Positions 1 through 8,194 of a DNA stretch of 14,633 nt are shown here, piece after piece. Both the position numbers and the translations under genes were made by a program. The notes below the pieces were generated by a model. The model worked only from the letters and a program-made list of their open reading frames with translations. It searched no databases and was not told where the DNA came from. The stretch spans positions 1 to 14,633 of the forward strand of contig JAOZVT010000275.1 in assembly GCA_025869455.1 (NCBI GenBank). Reading direction: 5' to 3'. Origin of the DNA: Prosthecobacter sp. (GTDB lineage Bacteria > Verrucomicrobiota > Verrucomicrobiia > Verrucomicrobiales > Verrucomicrobiaceae). Positions within the stretch are counted from its first letter, which is position 1. Every line of letters starts with the position of its first letter.

Positions 1-49
1 ATGGCCATTGCCAGTTCACGAAGGGTGAATGTAAGCAATTTGTCAGAAT

Positions 50-79
50 TTGCTTAGGTATTGCGAATTGGATTATAAA
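50..79 (+). promoter_or_regulatory. Candidate sigma70-type promoter before the transglutaminase gene
   Basis: TTGCTT at 50-55 and TATAAA at 74-79 are separated by 18 bp, a plausible -35/-10 pair. A transcript would begin near 86, leaving a leader of about 14 bases before the ATG at 100, with no Shine-Dalgarno sequence in it. The same AT-rich stretch reads TATAAT on the minus strand (77-72), so a divergent promoter for a gene starting off the left edge is equally possible. No complete gene was seen in bases 1-99. Confidence 0.3.
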
Positions 80-99
80 TACTAGAATCGAATTCTGAC

Positions 100-1485
100 A
101 TGCTTACCCGTCTCCTCACATGGTCCATCATTGCTGGAATCGCCCTCGCGGGTGGTCTGAAGGCTCACAAGGATGGAAAGCTGATCGTCTGGAGTCAGTG
201 GTTTCAAGAGTGGATGAAAGGAGAAGATCAAGCGTATTCGAGTGTACGTTTTGAGGTGGATTTGGTGGATCGTCTCAACTATGCGCGGATCGGAGCCAAA
301 GTGCCCATTTTGCGGGTGGATGCAGAGTTAGAAACGTGGCTGGAATCTCAATTTCCTGGGATGGTTCTGGATGATGTAAATTTGATCACGCAGCAGGTTC
401 AGGAGGCTATGCCGCGTTATTTTAGGTTATCCATTTGCACGGCGGGAGGGCCAACTTTGCGGGCGTTGCTGGATCAATTTCAAGATTACACGCAGAGTAC
501 TGGGGCAGAAATGACTCATCTGGCCTGCGCGGTGAGGCGGAGTACGGGTGGGTTTTCCTACCAAGCTTTGTTGGTGGTGGGACAACGACTGGAAGATTTC
601 AGTCCTGAAATGCTTACGAACACGAGTAATGAAGCTTTTTTTAGCACCTGCCCTCATTGTCAGCACCCACACATCGTGCGTGTTTCGCGTCAGCAGCACA
701 GCTTAGGTTTGGAATGTCCTCAGTGTCGGCGGACTTATGCCGTTGTGGCGGCAGATGCAGCGGGGAAATATCGCTATGTGAATGAGTTTTTGACGGGTTA
801 TGCGCCTCCTGCGGTTTTTGCTAAAGACCACTCGCGGGTGCATGAGCTTTTTACCATCTGGGCGGCTGTTCACTCCAACTGTGTTTACACTAAGGACCCT
901 GGCCTCAAGAAGGAGGCGACGGATGCTTGGCAGACGAGCTTAGAGACGCAGCAGAAGGGGCTAGGAGATTGTGAGGATTCCGCCATTTTTTTGTGTGACT
1001 GGCTGCTTTCGCGTGGGTTTCAGGCCCGAGTGGCCCTTGGCCGCTATGGTGATATGGGGGGACATGCCTGGGTGGTGGTGAAATTGGACGACAAAGAGTA
1101 CCTCTTGGAGTCCACAGAAGGACGGCCTGATCCTTCGAATCCGCCCCTGGTTTCCCGGGTGGGGAGTCGTTATGTGCCTGAGATCATGTTTGATCGCTAT
1201 GCGCTTTATGTGAGAAGCACTCCAGGCCAGAGCTGGAAGGGGGATTATTGGTCCAGTAAAATTTGGACTCGGGTGGAGCCCCGCAGTCTGAAGTCACGTC
1301 TCCGGCCCACATCATTAGAGTCAGCCAAAAGTGACCCAACCACGGAGTCTGCAGGCGGAAGAATCGCACGTACGAGTCGGCCAAATCCTGCCGTAGCTCC
1401 ATTCATGGAACTGGAAGAAATCCCGAAAGATGCCTCGGTTTGGCAAATGCCTTTATCCTTAGGCCAAGAAAAGCCTGGTAGTTAA
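100..1485 (+). CDS. Membrane-anchored transglutaminase-like protein with zinc ribbon and CAP-like N-terminal region
   Basis: 461 aa. Residues 5-20 form a hydrophobic segment (signal peptide or N-terminal anchor), so the rest is probably extracytoplasmic. Residues about 48-165 resemble a diverged CAP/SCP domain: a VDLVDRLNYARIG-like opening helix and a closing MTHLACAVRR strand pattern. Residues 184-209 hold CPHC and CPQC separated by 18 residues, a zinc-ribbon pattern. Residues about 280-345 carry the papain-like transglutaminase core: Cys291 in GDCEDS, His322 in GHAWVVV and an acidic third residue, probably Glu337 in LLEST. Family members cleave or crosslink peptide bonds; the substrate here is unknown. 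The C-terminus from about 395 is polar and probably disordered. The ATG at 100 is chosen because it opens the hydrophobic segment. The core assignment is secure; the CAP-like assignment is tentative. Confidence 0.85.
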   Translation: MLTRLLTWSIIAGIALAGGLKAHKDGKLIVWSQWFQEWMKGEDQAYSSVRFEVDLVDRLNYARIGAKVPILRVDAELETWLESQFPGMVLDDVNLITQQVQEAMPRYFRLSICTAGGPTLRALLDQFQDYTQSTGAEMTHLACAVRRSTGGFSYQALLVVGQRLEDFSPEMLTNTSNEAFFSTCPHCQHPHIVRVSRQQHSLGLECPQCRRTYAVVAADAAGKYRYVNEFLTGYAPPAVFAKDHSRVHELFTIWAAVHSNCVYTKDPGLKKEATDAWQTSLETQQKGLGDCEDSAIFLCDWLLSRGFQARVALGRYGDMGGHAWVVVKLDDKEYLLESTEGRPDPSNPPLVSRVGSRYVPEIMFDRYALYVRSTPGQSWKGDYWSSKIWTRVEPRSLKSRLRPTSLESAKSDPTTESAGGRIARTSRPNPAVAPFMELEEIPKDASVWQMPLSLGQEKPGS

Positions 1486-1515
1486 TTGACGGACGAGGGG
1501 GAAGATGGGTAGAAG
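1486..1515 (+). promoter_or_regulatory. Candidate promoter for citrate synthase
   Basis: TTGACG at 1486-1491, directly after the preceding stop codon, and TAGAAG at 1510-1515 are 18 bp apart. Transcription from here would give a leader of roughly 135 bases for the gene starting at 1657. The rest of the 171-bp gap shows no clear hairpin or better promoter; a second weak pair (TTGAGG at 1551, TAACTC at 1574) is less convincing. Confidence 0.25.
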
Positions 1516-1656
1516 TATTCACAGGAATCGCTCTGGATGTGTATTTTGCCTTGAGGGTTTGCACGCTTGCAGCTAACTCGAATGAAGACACAGGCGCGTG
1601 GCGTCGTATCTTGACTTCTTTCCAATCGTAAACCCCCTCACCAATCAAAAATAGCC

Positions 1657-2781
1657 ATGGCAGTCGTCTCAAAAGGTCTCGAAGGAATCGTCGCAGCAGA
1701 AACCCGTCTCGGGGAAGTGAAAGGTGCCGAAGGCATCCTTTTTTACTGTGGATATGACATCAATGAATTGGCCGGAAAAGTCAGTTACGAAGAAGTCGTC
1801 TATCTGTTGTTTTACCAGGAATTGCCAAATCGTGTGGAACTGGACAAGCTGACCACGGCCCTGCGTGCTGAACGTGAGCTCCCCCAGGGTGTCATTGACT
1901 ATCTCCTCGCCGCGCCCAAGAAGGCGAAGCCGATTGACGTCATGCGTACGGCTGTCTCCATGCTGGGTAGCTATGAGATGAATCGCCACGACGTGAATGT
2001 CAGTGAAAACTTGGCTACCGCCATTCGCCTTGTTTCTCAGATTGGAGTCATCGCCGCCTATTTCCACCGCGCCCGCACCGGCAAGTCTCTGCCTCCGATC
2101 CGTAAGGATCTGAGTGAAGCGGCCCACTTCTTGTATCTGATGACTGGCGAAGTGCCGAGCAAGGAAGCTGAGAAGACTCTGGACGTTGCCTATATTCTTC
2201 ATGCGGAGCATGGATTCAATGCTTCCACATTCACTGCCCGCGTGGTGGCTTCCACGCTTAGTGACATGTACTCTGCGATCAGTGCTGCGATTGGTGCCCT
2301 GAAGGGACCTCTTCATGGTGGCGCTAATGAAGGCGTGATTCACATGCTGGAAGAAATCGGCAGCCCAGACAAAGTGGATGCCTGGGTGGAAGACGCTCTG
2401 GCTCAGAAGAAGAAGATCATGGGCATCGGCCACCGTGTTTACAAGGTGCTGGACCCACGCGCACCACATCTGCGTGAGATGGCGATCAAGCTCACCGCTC
2501 AGTTAGGTGAAGCGAAGTGGATTCAAATGTCTGAGCGCATCGCTGAAATCATGCGTGAGCGCAAAGGTCTGAATGCCAACGTGGATTTCTACAGTGCCAC
2601 GGTTTATTACAGCCTCGATATCCCGACGGATCTGTTCACACCGATCTTCGCGATTGCTCGCATGAGTGGCTGGACTGCTCATGTGTTGGAGCAGTGGAGC
2701 GAAAACCGTCTCTTCCGTCCATTGAGCGAATACGTTGGCCGCCCGTACGGTCAGAAAGTGGTGCCGATTGACGAGCGTTAA
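1657..2781 (+). CDS. gltA: Citrate synthase
   Basis: 374 aa, the length of the short, Gram-positive/archaeal-type citrate synthases. The enzyme condenses acetyl-CoA with oxaloacetate, the entry step of the TCA cycle, in the cytoplasm. The catalytic triad is visible: His220 in GPLHGGANEG, His259 in MGIGHRVYK and Asp310 in ANVDFYSA. The upstream HAEHGFNAST segment (182-191) is also typical. The start at 1657 gives the expected N-terminus (MAVVSKGLEGIVAAET), with no Shine-Dalgarno sequence in front. It stands alone between a 171-bp upstream gap and a terminator. A 2-methylcitrate synthase (PrpC) of the same subfamily is the main alternative, but no prpB- or prpD-like neighbour is present, so citrate synthase is preferred. 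Confidence 0.95.
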   Translation: MAVVSKGLEGIVAAETRLGEVKGAEGILFYCGYDINELAGKVSYEEVVYLLFYQELPNRVELDKLTTALRAERELPQGVIDYLLAAPKKAKPIDVMRTAVSMLGSYEMNRHDVNVSENLATAIRLVSQIGVIAAYFHRARTGKSLPPIRKDLSEAAHFLYLMTGEVPSKEAEKTLDVAYILHAEHGFNASTFTARVVASTLSDMYSAISAAIGALKGPLHGGANEGVIHMLEEIGSPDKVDAWVEDALAQKKKIMGIGHRVYKVLDPRAPHLREMAIKLTAQLGEAKWIQMSERIAEIMRERKGLNANVDFYSATVYYSLDIPTDLFTPIFAIARMSGWTAHVLEQWSENRLFRPLSEYVGRPYGQKVVPIDER

Positions 2782-2802
2782 TTTGCTCTCGCGATCTATT
2801 TA

Positions 2803-2836
2803 AAAGCAGCCTGCACAGAGATGTGCAGGCTGTTTT
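2803..2836. terminator. Bidirectional intrinsic terminator between citrate synthase and hrpB
   Basis: A perfect 10-bp stem, CAGCCTGCAC (2807-2816) and GTGCAGGCTG (2823-2832), encloses the loop AGAGAT. It is followed by TTTT on the plus strand and preceded by AAAA, which becomes a U-run on the minus strand. It sits 21 bp after the citrate synthase stop and 32 bp beyond the hrpB stop of the opposing gene, so it can serve both convergent transcripts. Confidence 0.9.
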
Positions 2837-2868
2837 GTTATGAGCGATGGTTAAACCCAAACTCGGGG

Positions 2869-5430
2869 CTAACGCCATTCGTGTCGGGGATAACGGCCTC
2901 GGAGCTGGGTGCGCACGGCGGGGTAACTTTCTTTCCAGAAGCGCCCTAGATCCCCAGTCGTCTGAATGGGCCGCTGGGCCGGAGAGAGGAGATGAACGGT
3001 GACGGTGATGCGACCCCCGGCGACCTTCGGGTTTTCATTCACGTCATACATGGCCTGAAGGACGACACTCACGCTTGGAGGCTGTTTTTCGTCATAGACG
3101 ATGCGGGCCGTTTTACCATTTTTGAGGTTGAGCCGTTCTGGGGCGTAACGATCCAGCAAGTCCCGCTGAGCATGACTGAGCCACTGATGCAAGGCAGGGA
3201 AGACGTCTTTGTCTTTGAGCTGACGATAGGCGGTGGCACCGTGGCATACCTGCTCAATGATGATGCGACGATCATCCTCAGTGATAGGCGGGATTTCGAG
3301 ATCAGGCATCCATTTGGACAGGCAATTCACGCGAGTGATCCACTGCTCCACGCGTTCATTCCAAAGGGTTAAAGTCAGGCGTCCGGCGATGACTTCATCT
3401 GCCAGCAAGGTGGCTGCGGTATTGGCATCCGGCTCACCTTTTTCGCGACTGCTGAGGACGAGTCTGCGGAAGCGCACTTCTTCCAGATTCATCACGCGCC
3501 GGTTGATGGCATCGTATTGAGCGCGTTTGCCAATCACGAAGTCATTTGGAAAAAGTTCACGCAGCCATTCTTCTTCGACTTTGGTCACGAGATTGAGCTG
3601 GACTGTCAGCGCCTTGCCTTGGACCTCGGTAATCTCTGCGGCGACGAGCAGGCGCGGCGGTTTGATGTGAGCATCTTTGGCCAAGTTCCCACTGTAACCT
3701 CCTGCGACACGATAGATACGGCTACCTCCGCTGGTTTCCACACCGAGGTGGTCACTGAAGGCGGCTAACAAAGTTTTTGCCAAAGATTCTGCCGTGGCTA
3801 TTTCGTCATTGATTGTTAGGCCTGCCCGCTGAGCCAGGCGGAGAAACTGATCGTAACTGCGCGCTGCCTCACGTGAGGCCATGGCGTGTACGTTTAATGG
3901 GATGCACGCTTGAGGATCGAAGTTCATGGCCTCGGCCCGGATGAAAGCACGCAGCAAGGCTTGGAATTCGGTGAGATCCCCAGGCTCCCAAAAGTCTTCG
4001 TTTTTGTGGGAGGCGTTGTTCTTTCCCACCATTAAAATATCCCGGCCTTGAGCAATGGCTGCACAGAGTGCGGCCTCGCGTACGCATCCGTTCTCTGAGG
4101 CTGCTAAGAGCATGCGAGCGAAGCGAGGGTGGGTGGGGAAGGCTGACATTTTGAGCCCAGTAGGCGTTAATCGGCCTTGAGCAATGGCTCCTAAATCCTG
4201 CAATAAACCTTCGGCCCTAACTAAGGCCGCTTCGGCGGGTTTTTCGAACCATTCGATTTTGAGTTTGGCTTTGTCTGAGGCGACGTGCAGTGCCAGCAGG
4301 GCTTCGCCTAACTCCAAGCGTTGAATTTCTGGAGCTTGGCTTTCAGCGCGGTGAATGTGCTCACGTTCAGCCCACAGCCGCACGGCAATCCCTGGGCCGA
4401 CACGGCCTGCGCGTCCGGCACGTTGCTCGGCACTGGCGCGGCTGATTTTTTGAATCGTGAGGGTATTAATACCACGACGCGGGTCATAGTTGGCAATACG
4501 TGCTAAACCTGCATCCACCACGGCACGCACGCCTTCGATGGTGAGAGAGGTTTCTGCGACGTTCGTGCTGACGATGATCTTCGGCTGTTCTCCCTGGGTA
4601 ACAGCGGCATCTTGGTCCTGCGGGGAAAGTTCACCGTGAAGGGCGACAATGCGGCGGCCTTTGGCAAAACTGCGGCCCTGCATGGTCATCATGGTTTTCC
4701 GAATTTCAAACGCCCCAGGCATGAAGACGAGGATGTCACCACTGTTGCCTAACTCAGACGCGAGGGCTTCGCAGGCACGCGCTGCCTGTTCCCAGACGGG
4801 TTCCACTTCATTGGTGCGGGCGTTTTTGGACGGCGTTTGATAACGCACTTCGACTGGGAAGGTGCGTCCTTGAGACTCCAGTAATTCCACGGGCTGCATG
4901 AATTCTGTCAGCGGTCCAGGCGTCAAGGTGGCTGACATGACGATGATCTTGAGGTCAGGGCGGCGTGCTCTTTGAAGGGCGATGGCCCAAGCCAGGACGA
5001 GATCTCCGTCAAGATGACGTTCATGGAATTCATCAATGACGATGCAGCCGATTTTGGCCAGTTCAGGGTCTTCCATGAGCAACCGCAGCATGACGCCTTC
5101 GGTGACATAGATCAGTCGTGTGTCACGACTGGTGACGTTGTCGAACCTGACCTGATAACCGACTTCGCCACCGAGCCGGGCTTGACGTTCTTTGGCCACG
5201 CGCTGGGCTAGCATGCGGGCCGCAATGCGGCGTGGCTGGAGGACGATGCAGCGTTGGCCTTCTTTGAGAATTCCGGCATCGAGGACGAATTGCGGTACCT
5301 GGGTGGATTTGCCGGAGCCTGTGGGGGCTTTGATGAGCAGGTTGGGCGTCTTGGGATCGTTCAGGCAGGAGACAACAGCGTCACGAATCTCAAAGATGGG
5401 CAGGGCGGCAGGCATGGGGGCGGGAGTCAA
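2869..5430 (-). CDS. hrpB: ATP-dependent helicase HrpB (DEAH-box family)
   Basis: 853 aa from a TTG at 5430, or 848 aa from the ATG at 5415; neither has a Shine-Dalgarno sequence, so the start is uncertain. Helicase motifs appear in order: Walker A APTGSGKST (35-43), PRRIAA (67-71), Walker B DEFH (133-136), SAT (166-168), TNVAETSLTI (289-298) and QRAGRAGR (336-343). The C-terminus has the HrpB-type domain, with HLLSPAQRPIQTT and the ending FWKESYP...RGRYPRHEW, which separates it from HrpA. Length matches the family. HrpB proteins are DExH NTPases thought to act on RNA, but their substrate is poorly known. It follows the membrane-protein gene on the same strand, with a 19-bp gap to the TTG (34 bp to the ATG), suggesting one transcript that ends at the hairpin near 2820. 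Confidence 0.95.
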   Translation of the reverse strand: MTPAPMPAALPIFEIRDAVVSCLNDPKTPNLLIKAPTGSGKSTQVPQFVLDAGILKEGQRCIVLQPRRIAARMLAQRVAKERQARLGGEVGYQVRFDNVTSRDTRLIYVTEGVMLRLLMEDPELAKIGCIVIDEFHERHLDGDLVLAWAIALQRARRPDLKIIVMSATLTPGPLTEFMQPVELLESQGRTFPVEVRYQTPSKNARTNEVEPVWEQAARACEALASELGNSGDILVFMPGAFEIRKTMMTMQGRSFAKGRRIVALHGELSPQDQDAAVTQGEQPKIIVSTNVAETSLTIEGVRAVVDAGLARIANYDPRRGINTLTIQKISRASAEQRAGRAGRVGPGIAVRLWAEREHIHRAESQAPEIQRLELGEALLALHVASDKAKLKIEWFEKPAEAALVRAEGLLQDLGAIAQGRLTPTGLKMSAFPTHPRFARMLLAASENGCVREAALCAAIAQGRDILMVGKNNASHKNEDFWEPGDLTEFQALLRAFIRAEAMNFDPQACIPLNVHAMASREAARSYDQFLRLAQRAGLTINDEIATAESLAKTLLAAFSDHLGVETSGGSRIYRVAGGYSGNLAKDAHIKPPRLLVAAEITEVQGKALTVQLNLVTKVEEEWLRELFPNDFVIGKRAQYDAINRRVMNLEEVRFRRLVLSSREKGEPDANTAATLLADEVIAGRLTLTLWNERVEQWITRVNCLSKWMPDLEIPPITEDDRRIIIEQVCHGATAYRQLKDKDVFPALHQWLSHAQRDLLDRYAPERLNLKNGKTARIVYDEKQPPSVSVVLQAMYDVNENPKVAGGRITVTVHLLSPAQRPIQTTGDLGRFWKESYPAVRTQLRGRYPRHEWR

Positions 5431-5449
5431 CGGGCAAGATGGAAAGAGG

Positions 5450-6139
5450 TCAAGGTTTGGTCAGCATGGCTGGCTCGATTTCTGATTTGGTTACTGCCTG
5501 TTTAAGCATCTGCCAGGAGCGTCCTAGATGAGTGGTAATGTGCTGCCAGTCCGCTTCTGTCATGAGGCCATTTCGGCGCTCGTCCCGGTAATGCATCATT
5601 TCAGCGCGGAGCATGCAGGCGGGGCGGACGCTTTCGGCTGGTACTTGATAGGTCATGGCAGTGAGGGTGGTGATGGCCTCTCCATATTCCTGCCAAGTGG
5701 CTTTTTCACGCCGCATGACCCACCACTCCAGTTCCAGCGGAGCTATTTCCTCAGGTTTCCAGACGGAGTCGGTGGAGTGCTGAATGATCTCATAATACCG
5801 AATCAGCGGTGGGATGGCGACGGCAAAGGCTTGGGTTCGTGGTTGAGTGGGTTGGCTTAGTTTGGCTGCCTTGGCGGCATACCAAGCCATGCGGGTACTG
5901 TCCCAGGGTGAGAAACCATACTGACTATGAGAAGCGAGGAAAAGATCGACTCCCAGACTGGGGTATTTCTTTTCATAATAATGCCGCCACATGTCTGATT
6001 CTATCTGGCCCATGCGGCTAGGATCGAAATTTTCCATATCTGCATGACGAGGTATAAAAAACCAGGCAGCAAAGAGTAGGAGTAAGCTAATTAGCACACG
6101 CCAACGAAGCCGGGTGGGTTTGAGTAGGCCCATGAACAT
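5450..6139 (-). CDS. Membrane-anchored protein of unknown function
   Basis: 229 aa; not recognised. One transmembrane segment lies at about residues 14-29, preceded by arginines at 10, 12 and 14, which predicts N-in/C-out with a soluble domain of about 195 residues outside the membrane. That domain is rich in Trp, Tyr and Met and looks mainly helical; segments such as SPWDSTRMAWYAAKAAKLS (77-95), IPPLIRYYEII (109-119) and LELEWWVMRREKATWQEYG (135-153) suggest helical repeats. No enzymatic motif is visible. Start ATG at 6139; a second ATG lies at 6133. Neither has a Shine-Dalgarno sequence at normal distance. It precedes hrpB by 19-34 bp on the same strand, so the two are probably co-transcribed, but no functional link is evident. 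Confidence 0.8.
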   Translation of the reverse strand: MFMGLLKPTRLRWRVLISLLLLFAAWFFIPRHADMENFDPSRMGQIESDMWRHYYEKKYPSLGVDLFLASHSQYGFSPWDSTRMAWYAAKAAKLSQPTQPRTQAFAVAIPPLIRYYEIIQHSTDSVWKPEEIAPLELEWWVMRREKATWQEYGEAITTLTAMTYQVPAESVRPACMLRAEMMHYRDERRNGLMTEADWQHITTHLGRSWQMLKQAVTKSEIEPAMLTKP

Positions 6140-6256
6140 GAGATTAAGCTTAAAGAGGAAAGGCTGCGTCTGTCACGGGAGAAGAGACCTTCACCTCCTT
6201 GAAATTTGATCTCGCTCCAAGTTGTGTGGGTATTTGAAAGAGCGGAAGATGATGTT

Positions 6257-6329
6257 GGTGCGCAACTCATTCCCTGCAATTGGGTTTATCAAGATGATCT
6301 CGAAGCTTTAGCTTCCGAGGTTGCGCACC
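6257..6329 (+). promoter_or_regulatory. Structured leader candidate upstream of the secreted Pro-rich protein
   Basis: A perfect 10-bp inverted repeat, GGTGCGCAAC (6257-6266) and GTTGCGCACC (6320-6329), encloses 53 bases. Inside, CTCGAAGC (6299-6306), loop TTTA and GCTT-C-CGAG (6311-6319) form an eight-pair hairpin with one bulged C that abuts the right arm. The structure ends 10 bases before the ATG at 6340, so in an RNA it could control access to the start. No U-run follows, so it is not an ordinary terminator. It could also be a protein-binding dyad. It matches no riboswitch class I recognise. Confidence 0.45.
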
Positions 6330-6339
6330 CTTCAATCCG

Positions 6340-7110
6340 ATGAAAATTGACGCGATGATAAGATTTTTGGCACTCCCGAGCCTTCTGACTGCTTTGGCTT
6401 TGGTCGCGCATGCAGAACCACCGCCACCACCGAAAGGTGAGCCTAGTGATAAGCCTCCCCGTTTTGGTCCGCCTAAAGGGGGAGATCGCGGGGATCATGG
6501 AGACCTGGGAGACAGGGGGGAATGGCGTGGCGGCCCATCCAACTATGGCGGGCGTCCGCCGATGCGGCATGACGGTTTTGATAAGCTCCCCGATGATGAG
6601 AAGAAGCGTGTCCGTGAAGCTCTAGACAAAGTTTGGAGCCGGCCAGAAGTCATCGCCGCGAAGGATAAGGCCATGCGTGCCAACGAGGAGATGCGTGATA
6701 CGATCCGTGATGCGCTAGGTAAAATTGACCCTGAGGCGGCAGAAATACTGGCTAAGATCGAACCCAAGGATCACTTTGATCCTCGTGAACTTCCCAAGCT
6801 GCCACCGACGGATTCCCCTGATTTTCCGAAAGTGATCGTGAAGCGCATGGGGCTGGAGTTGCAGAGCTTTTCCCGCCCTGAACGGCGTGAGGAAACTCAG
6901 AAGCTTCATGAGCGCGTGATGACTCAACCGGAGATCCAGGAAACTTTGAAGAAGCTGGAAGCCAGTACGGGCGAAGAACGGGTACAAACCGTACAAAAGC
7001 TCCGTGAAATGTACCGCAGTGCCGTGATGAAGGAGTTTCAGGCAGCACGTGAGAAACGCGGTAAGGATGGGGACGCCATTCCGCCCCCACCCCCTGATGA
7101 AAAGCCGTGA
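6340..7110 (+). CDS. Secreted proline/glycine-rich protein of unknown function
   Basis: 256 aa. An N-terminal signal peptide (residues 1-25, hydrophobic core from about 8 to 22, likely cleavage after AHA) precedes a low-complexity stretch: PPPPPKGEP, then Gly/Asp/Arg-rich sequence to about residue 75. The remainder is charged and helical, with two segments that resemble each other (about 91-130, with VWSRPEVI, and 188-227, with VMTQPEIQ), a possible internal duplication. The tail is again proline-rich (IPPPPPDEKP). No catalytic motif is visible; a periplasmic helical protein of the general CpxP/Spy type is a loose analogy, without recognisable LTxxQ repeats. The ATG at 6355 is an alternative start that keeps the signal peptide. 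The structured element just upstream suggests regulated expression. It ends 13 bp from the convergent hldD gene. Confidence 0.8.
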   Translation: MKIDAMIRFLALPSLLTALALVAHAEPPPPPKGEPSDKPPRFGPPKGGDRGDHGDLGDRGEWRGGPSNYGGRPPMRHDGFDKLPDDEKKRVREALDKVWSRPEVIAAKDKAMRANEEMRDTIRDALGKIDPEAAEILAKIEPKDHFDPRELPKLPPTDSPDFPKVIVKRMGLELQSFSRPERREETQKLHERVMTQPEIQETLKKLEASTGEERVQTVQKLREMYRSAVMKEFQAAREKRGKDGDAIPPPPPDEKP

Positions 7111-7123
7111 GGCTTGGCCGGGA

Positions 7124-8128
7124 CTACTTCTCGTCTCCGAGGCGCTTGTCTCCCACCAGATAGCCTTGCACGTAATCGCGCACGGCATCCTTGAGCGTGA
7201 ATAGCTCTTGGGTGTAACCTGATCCGCGAAGTTTAGCGATGTCTGCGCAGGTGTAATATTGATACTTGGACTGGAGGTGTTCCGGCATGTCCACGAACTC
7301 GATGTTGGGTTCTTTTCCCAAAGCCGCGAAGATGGCCTGGGCAAGCTGCACCCAGGTGTGGGCTTGGCCAGAACCAAGGTTAAAGAGGCCATTGGCATCT
7401 GTTTGCTCAGCTAGATGAAGGGTCATCTGAATGGCATCTTTGACGTAGAGGAAGTCACGCATTTGCTCACCGTCTTTGTAGTCGGGGCGGTGAGATTTGA
7501 AGAGCTGTACTTTGTCCGTGCTGAGGATTTGACCATAGGCCTTGTGGACGACACTGCGCATGTCGGCTTTGTGGTCTTCATTGGGGCCATAGACATTGAA
7601 GTACTTCATGCCGACGACTTTATTGAGCATGCCTGTGCGTTTGGCATGGAGATCAAAAAGGTGCTTGGAGTAGCCGTACATGTTTAGCGGCCTGAGGCTG
7701 TTGAGATCCGCCAATTGGTCGTCCATACCCAGTTCACCATCACCATAAGTAGCGGCGGAGGAGGCATAGACAAAGCGTGTGTCACGCTCTAAGGCCCATT
7801 TGCAGAGGATTTTGGTCAGCTCATAATTGTTCCGCATCAGGTAGTCTGCGTCTTTTTCCGTGGTGGCGGAGCAGGCACCGAGATGGAGGATAACGTCAAA
7901 CTGACCCAGACTTTCAGGAGAGGTGCGGATGTGTTTTTCTAGATCGCCGCCATCCATGTAGTCATGGAAGCGAAGAGGGACGAGATTCTTCCATTTTTCG
8001 TCTGTGCAGAGACGGTCTGAGACGATGATGTTTTCGCAACCACGGCGATTCAGTTCCCAGACGAGGGCGCTACCAATGAATCCGGCGCCACCGGTGACGA
8101 GAATACGGCTTTCAGGAGTGAGGGGCAT
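7124..8128 (-). CDS. hldD: ADP-L-glycero-D-manno-heptose 6-epimerase
   Basis: 334 aa from the ATG at 8128. It interconverts ADP-D- and ADP-L-glycero-manno-heptose, the last step of heptose supply for LPS inner core, in the cytoplasm with NADP. The short-chain dehydrogenase fold is evident: nucleotide-binding GGAGFIG (13-19), ASSAATYG (122-129) and Tyr151/Lys155 in MYGYSK; HRPDYKDGEQMRDFLYVKD (213-231) is diagnostic for HldD. The frame is open upstream to a GTG at 8170 that would add 14 residues, but the family starts immediately before the nucleotide-binding strand, so the ATG is preferred; neither start has a Shine-Dalgarno sequence. It implies an LPS-bearing outer membrane. It lies 66 bp downstream of the 171-aa protein gene on the same strand; no other heptose genes are in the window. 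Confidence 0.95.
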   Translation of the reverse strand: MPLTPESRILVTGGAGFIGSALVWELNRRGCENIIVSDRLCTDEKWKNLVPLRFHDYMDGGDLEKHIRTSPESLGQFDVILHLGACSATTEKDADYLMRNNYELTKILCKWALERDTRFVYASSAATYGDGELGMDDQLADLNSLRPLNMYGYSKHLFDLHAKRTGMLNKVVGMKYFNVYGPNEDHKADMRSVVHKAYGQILSTDKVQLFKSHRPDYKDGEQMRDFLYVKDAIQMTLHLAEQTDANGLFNLGSGQAHTWVQLAQAIFAALGKEPNIEFVDMPEHLQSKYQYYTCADIAKLRGSGYTQELFTLKDAVRDYVQGYLVGDKRLGDEK

Positions 8129-8194
8129 GGAAAGGGGATAGCGAAGGGGGGACGATTCTGCAACTCCCACTTCGTTTTCCGGTGTCCTTCCTGT

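Noticed and set aside
1..57. 19-codon ATG frame at the left edge
   Set aside because: Another frame (3-98) is also open and nothing in either product is recognisable; too short to call.
1669..2469. 266-codon open frame on the minus strand inside citrate synthase
   Set aside because: Its product has no family resemblance, and it lies wholly antisense to a certain gene; codon bias of that gene explains it.
6715..7398. 227-codon minus-strand open frame across the end of the secreted-protein gene and hldD
   Set aside because: Overlaps two better supported genes, one in another frame on the same strand; low-complexity product with no recognisable domain.
8129..8170. GTG start adding 14 residues to HldD
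   Set aside because: HldD proteins begin right before the nucleotide-binding strand; the ATG at 8128 fits.
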